A DNA stretch of 14,686 nt from Clostridia bacterium. Lineage in GTDB: Bacteria > Bacillota > Clostridia > Oscillospirales > Acutalibacteraceae. How positions within the stretch are numbered: position 1 is the stretch's first letter; every line of letters starts with the position of its first letter. The notes below the pieces were generated by a model. That model had not been told where the DNA came from. It made no database searches and saw only the letters and a program-made list of their open reading frames with translations. The stretch spans positions 1 to 14,686 of the forward strand of contig CAAENL010000106.1 of the NCBI GenBank assembly GCA_900757335.1, in the 5' to 3' direction. Made by a program: the position numbers and the translations under genes. Of this stretch, positions 13,291-14,686 are shown in pieces.

Positions 13291-14454
13291 ATGCCAAGAA
13301 AAAATAACAGCCGCAGAGCAAGTGGCGAAGGGAATATCAGAAAACGTAAAGACGGTAAATGGGAGGCAAGATATACTTTAGGATTTCACCCGGGAACCGG
13401 AAAGCAAATAAGAAAATCTGTTTACGGAAATACACAAGCGGAAGTAGTCAAAAAATTAAAGCAGCTAAGCGCCAGCGTAGATGAAGGAACATACACAGAA
13501 CCATGTAAGTTGACTGTCGGTGCGTGGATGGATATTTGGATTAAAGACTATTTGGGATCTGTTAAGCCGTTCACAGTGCGTTCATACAGCGATCATGTCA
13601 AAAATCATATAAAACCTTGTTTGGGTGCCGTCAGTCTACAAAAATTAACCGCTCCGATGGTGCAAAGTTTTTATAATGAAAAGCTCGGTTCCGGATTATC
13701 TCCCAAAACAATTAAAAATCTTCATGGGGTACTTCACAGCAGTTTAAAGCAAGCCGTGCAAATAGGTTATTTGCACTCTAATCCCACAGAAGCATGTAAG
13801 TTACCTCGCATAGAGAAAAAGGAACTTAGTATTATGAGCGAAGAGGAACTTGGAATGTTTGTAAGAGAAATAAAAGGGCATAAATTTGAAAATTTGTATT
13901 ATGTTACTTTATTTACTGGCATGAGGCAAGGCGAGGTTATGGGCCTTACTTGGGACTGTATAGATTTTGAAAATGGAGTAATTCTTATAAATAAACAACT
14001 CCAGAAAGAAAAGAAAATCGGCGGTAAATATATACTTGCACCACTAAAAAATGATAAATCAAGAAAAATAACCCCGGCACATTCGGTTATAGAAGTTTTA
14101 AAAAAGCAACGAAAAGAGCAAATTGAAAATCGGCTAAAATGCGGAAGTTTGTGGAACAACAAAGAGAATTTGGTTTTTACCAATGAAATGGGAAACCATT
14201 TTGCACATTTTACGGTGTATAAGAATTTTAAGAAAATAGTTAAAAAATTGGAATTAGATCATATCCGTTTCCACGATCTGAGGCACTCGTACGCCGTTAT
14301 TTCACTTGGATCCGGTGACGATGTTAAAACAGTACAAGAAAATTTAGGTCATCATACCGCTGCTTTTACATTGGACGTTTACGGCGGGGTAACAGAAAAC
14401 ATGAAAAAGAAAAGCGCACAAAGAATGGATAATTTTATCAGAAGTATCAGTTAA
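13291..14454 (+). CDS. Tyrosine recombinase / phage-type integrase
   Basis: This 387-residue site-specific recombinase is full length. The N-terminal arm-binding AP2-like domain (about 8-60, GEGNIRKRKDGKWEARYTLG) should bind the short repeats at the element ends. A SAM-like core-binding domain (about 73-170) follows. In the catalytic domain the conserved residues are Arg212 (TGMRQGEV), Lys at about 253-256 (LKNDKSR), His328 and Arg331 (HDLRH), His354 (LGHH) and nucleophile Tyr364 (DVYGG). All are present, so it should be active. The ATG directly follows the repressor stop codon, with GGGGAA as ribosome binding site. A terminator and then the 12-bp tandem array follow, the normal position next to an attachment site. 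The tRNA-Ser fragment at 4677-4699 suggests its target. Confidence 0.95.
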   Translation: MPRKNNSRRASGEGNIRKRKDGKWEARYTLGFHPGTGKQIRKSVYGNTQAEVVKKLKQLSASVDEGTYTEPCKLTVGAWMDIWIKDYLGSVKPFTVRSYSDHVKNHIKPCLGAVSLQKLTAPMVQSFYNEKLGSGLSPKTIKNLHGVLHSSLKQAVQIGYLHSNPTEACKLPRIEKKELSIMSEEELGMFVREIKGHKFENLYYVTLFTGMRQGEVMGLTWDCIDFENGVILINKQLQKEKKIGGKYILAPLKNDKSRKITPAHSVIEVLKKQRKEQIENRLKCGSLWNNKENLVFTNEMGNHFAHFTVYKNFKKIVKKLELDHIRFHDLRHSYAVISLGSGDDVKTVQENLGHHTAAFTLDVYGGVTENMKKKSAQRMDNFIRSIS

Positions 14455-14471
14455 AAAACAAAAGATGTTGC

Positions 14472-14504
14472 AAAAAAGAGACTGTAGATTACAGTCTCTT
14501 TTTT
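14472..14504. terminator. Terminator after the integrase gene
   Basis: AGAGACTGTA (14477-14486) and TACAGTCTCT (14490-14499) form a perfect 10-bp stem with a 3-nt loop. T-runs follow on both strands, so it should work in both directions and insulate the repressor-integrase transcript from flanking genes. Confidence 0.88.
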
Positions 14505-14605
14505 GTATGTACGAATATTAATTTAATGGGGCCATGATTTAAAGTTCAAACAATCAATGAAAGCAAAAGATTTTAAACTTGGTTACTTATTATATATACA
14601 TCTGT

Positions 14606-14686
14606 AAGGGGTATTTTAAGGGGTATTTTAAGGGGTATTTTAAGGGGTATTTTAAGGGGTATTTTAAGGGGTATTTTAAGGGGTAT
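14606..14686 (+). repeat. Perfect 12-bp tandem array, probable right integrase arm sites
   Basis: The unit AAGGGGTATTTT starts at 14606, 14618, 14630, 14642, 14654, 14666 and 14678 without a single mismatch. The seventh copy is cut by the window end, so the array may continue. The same GGGGTA core with 12-bp spacing occurs, degenerate, at 4817-4870. It sits about 100 bp after the integrase terminator, where attR would be expected. Confidence 0.85.

Larger units (their letters stand above)
4677..14686. mobile_element. Integrated element with phage-satellite (PICI-like) layout; right end outside window
   Basis: The left limit is a 23-bp tRNA-Ser 3'-end copy. The right limit is not in the window but should lie shortly after the tandem repeats at 14606-14686. 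Inside, rightward repressor and integrase genes diverge from leftward AlpA/Xis-like, CHC2 primase-like, DUF927 ATPase, iteron cluster and HTH/small-terminase-like genes, followed by cargo (DinB, TM2, DUF2752, Fic). GGGGTA repeats occur at both ends. No capsid, portal, large terminase, holin or relaxase is visible, so it should depend on a helper for movement. The order int-repressor | xis-pri-rep-ori-terS-like is that described for PICIs such as the SaPIs. An integrated plasmid-like element or decayed prophage remains possible. The leftward extension to 4677 rests on the repeats and the tRNA fragment. Confidence 0.68.

Noticed and set aside
13510..13518. Second copy of the operator half-site (TTGACTGTC)
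   Set aside because: It lies inside the integrase reading frame, matches only 9 of 11 bases, and has no -10 box nearby; probably coincidence.
14606..14686. CRISPR-like repeat array
   Set aside because: The 12-bp units are directly tandem with no spacers, too short for CRISPR repeats, and no cas genes are near.

Overview
The window comes from an AT-rich, low-GC Gram-positive bacterium, most likely an anaerobic Clostridia/Tissierellia-type Bacillota. The evidence is strong purine-rich ribosome binding sites (AAGGAGG, AAAGGAG), frequent TTG/GTG starts, TTGACA/TATAAT promoters, and families common in that group (PadR with a HAAS/DUF1700 protein, CPBP proteases, DUF2752 and TM2 proteins). I cannot name the species.

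Left part (1-4676) looks chromosomal. It starts with a tight PadR regulator / HAAS membrane protein / 50-residue membrane peptide operon ending at a clear terminator. A membrane-anchored HExxH metalloprotease, a CPBP intramembrane protease and a nucleoside phosphorylase-like protein follow. A start-less second copy of the 50-residue gene lies between the last two, next to a copied tail of the metalloprotease gene, which marks local duplication and decay. The 3999-4676 gap holds a frameshifted zinc-ribbon relic and two hairpin terminators.

Right part (4677 to beyond 14686) reads as one integrated mobile element of about 10 kb. Its left end is a 23-bp copy of a tRNA-Ser 3' end (minus strand), followed by degenerate GGGGTA repeats. 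Its right end is an integrase gene, a terminator, and a perfect 12-bp tandem array (AAGGGGTATTTT) running off the window. The repeats at both ends look like integrase arm-binding sites.

The core of the element has the gene order of a phage satellite (phage-inducible chromosomal island, PICI). Repressor and integrase are transcribed rightward. Divergent from them run an AlpA/Xis-like HTH protein, a CHC2 zinc-finger primase-like protein, a DUF927-type replication ATPase, an intergenic cluster of inverted 11-bp iterons (a likely origin), and an HTH protein resembling phage small terminase. The two directions meet at back-to-back promoters whose -35 boxes form the palindrome TTGACTGTCAA. No capsid, large terminase, lysis or relaxase gene is visible.

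The left half of the element carries cargo. There is a helix-turn-helix/Fic protein under a promoter covered by four repeats, a truncated TMEM175-like relic, a DUF2752 protein, a TM2-domain protein, and a DinB-type polymerase preceded by the relic of a second dinB 5' end. The satellite reading is an inference from layout. The individual protein families are much firmer than the label for the whole element.
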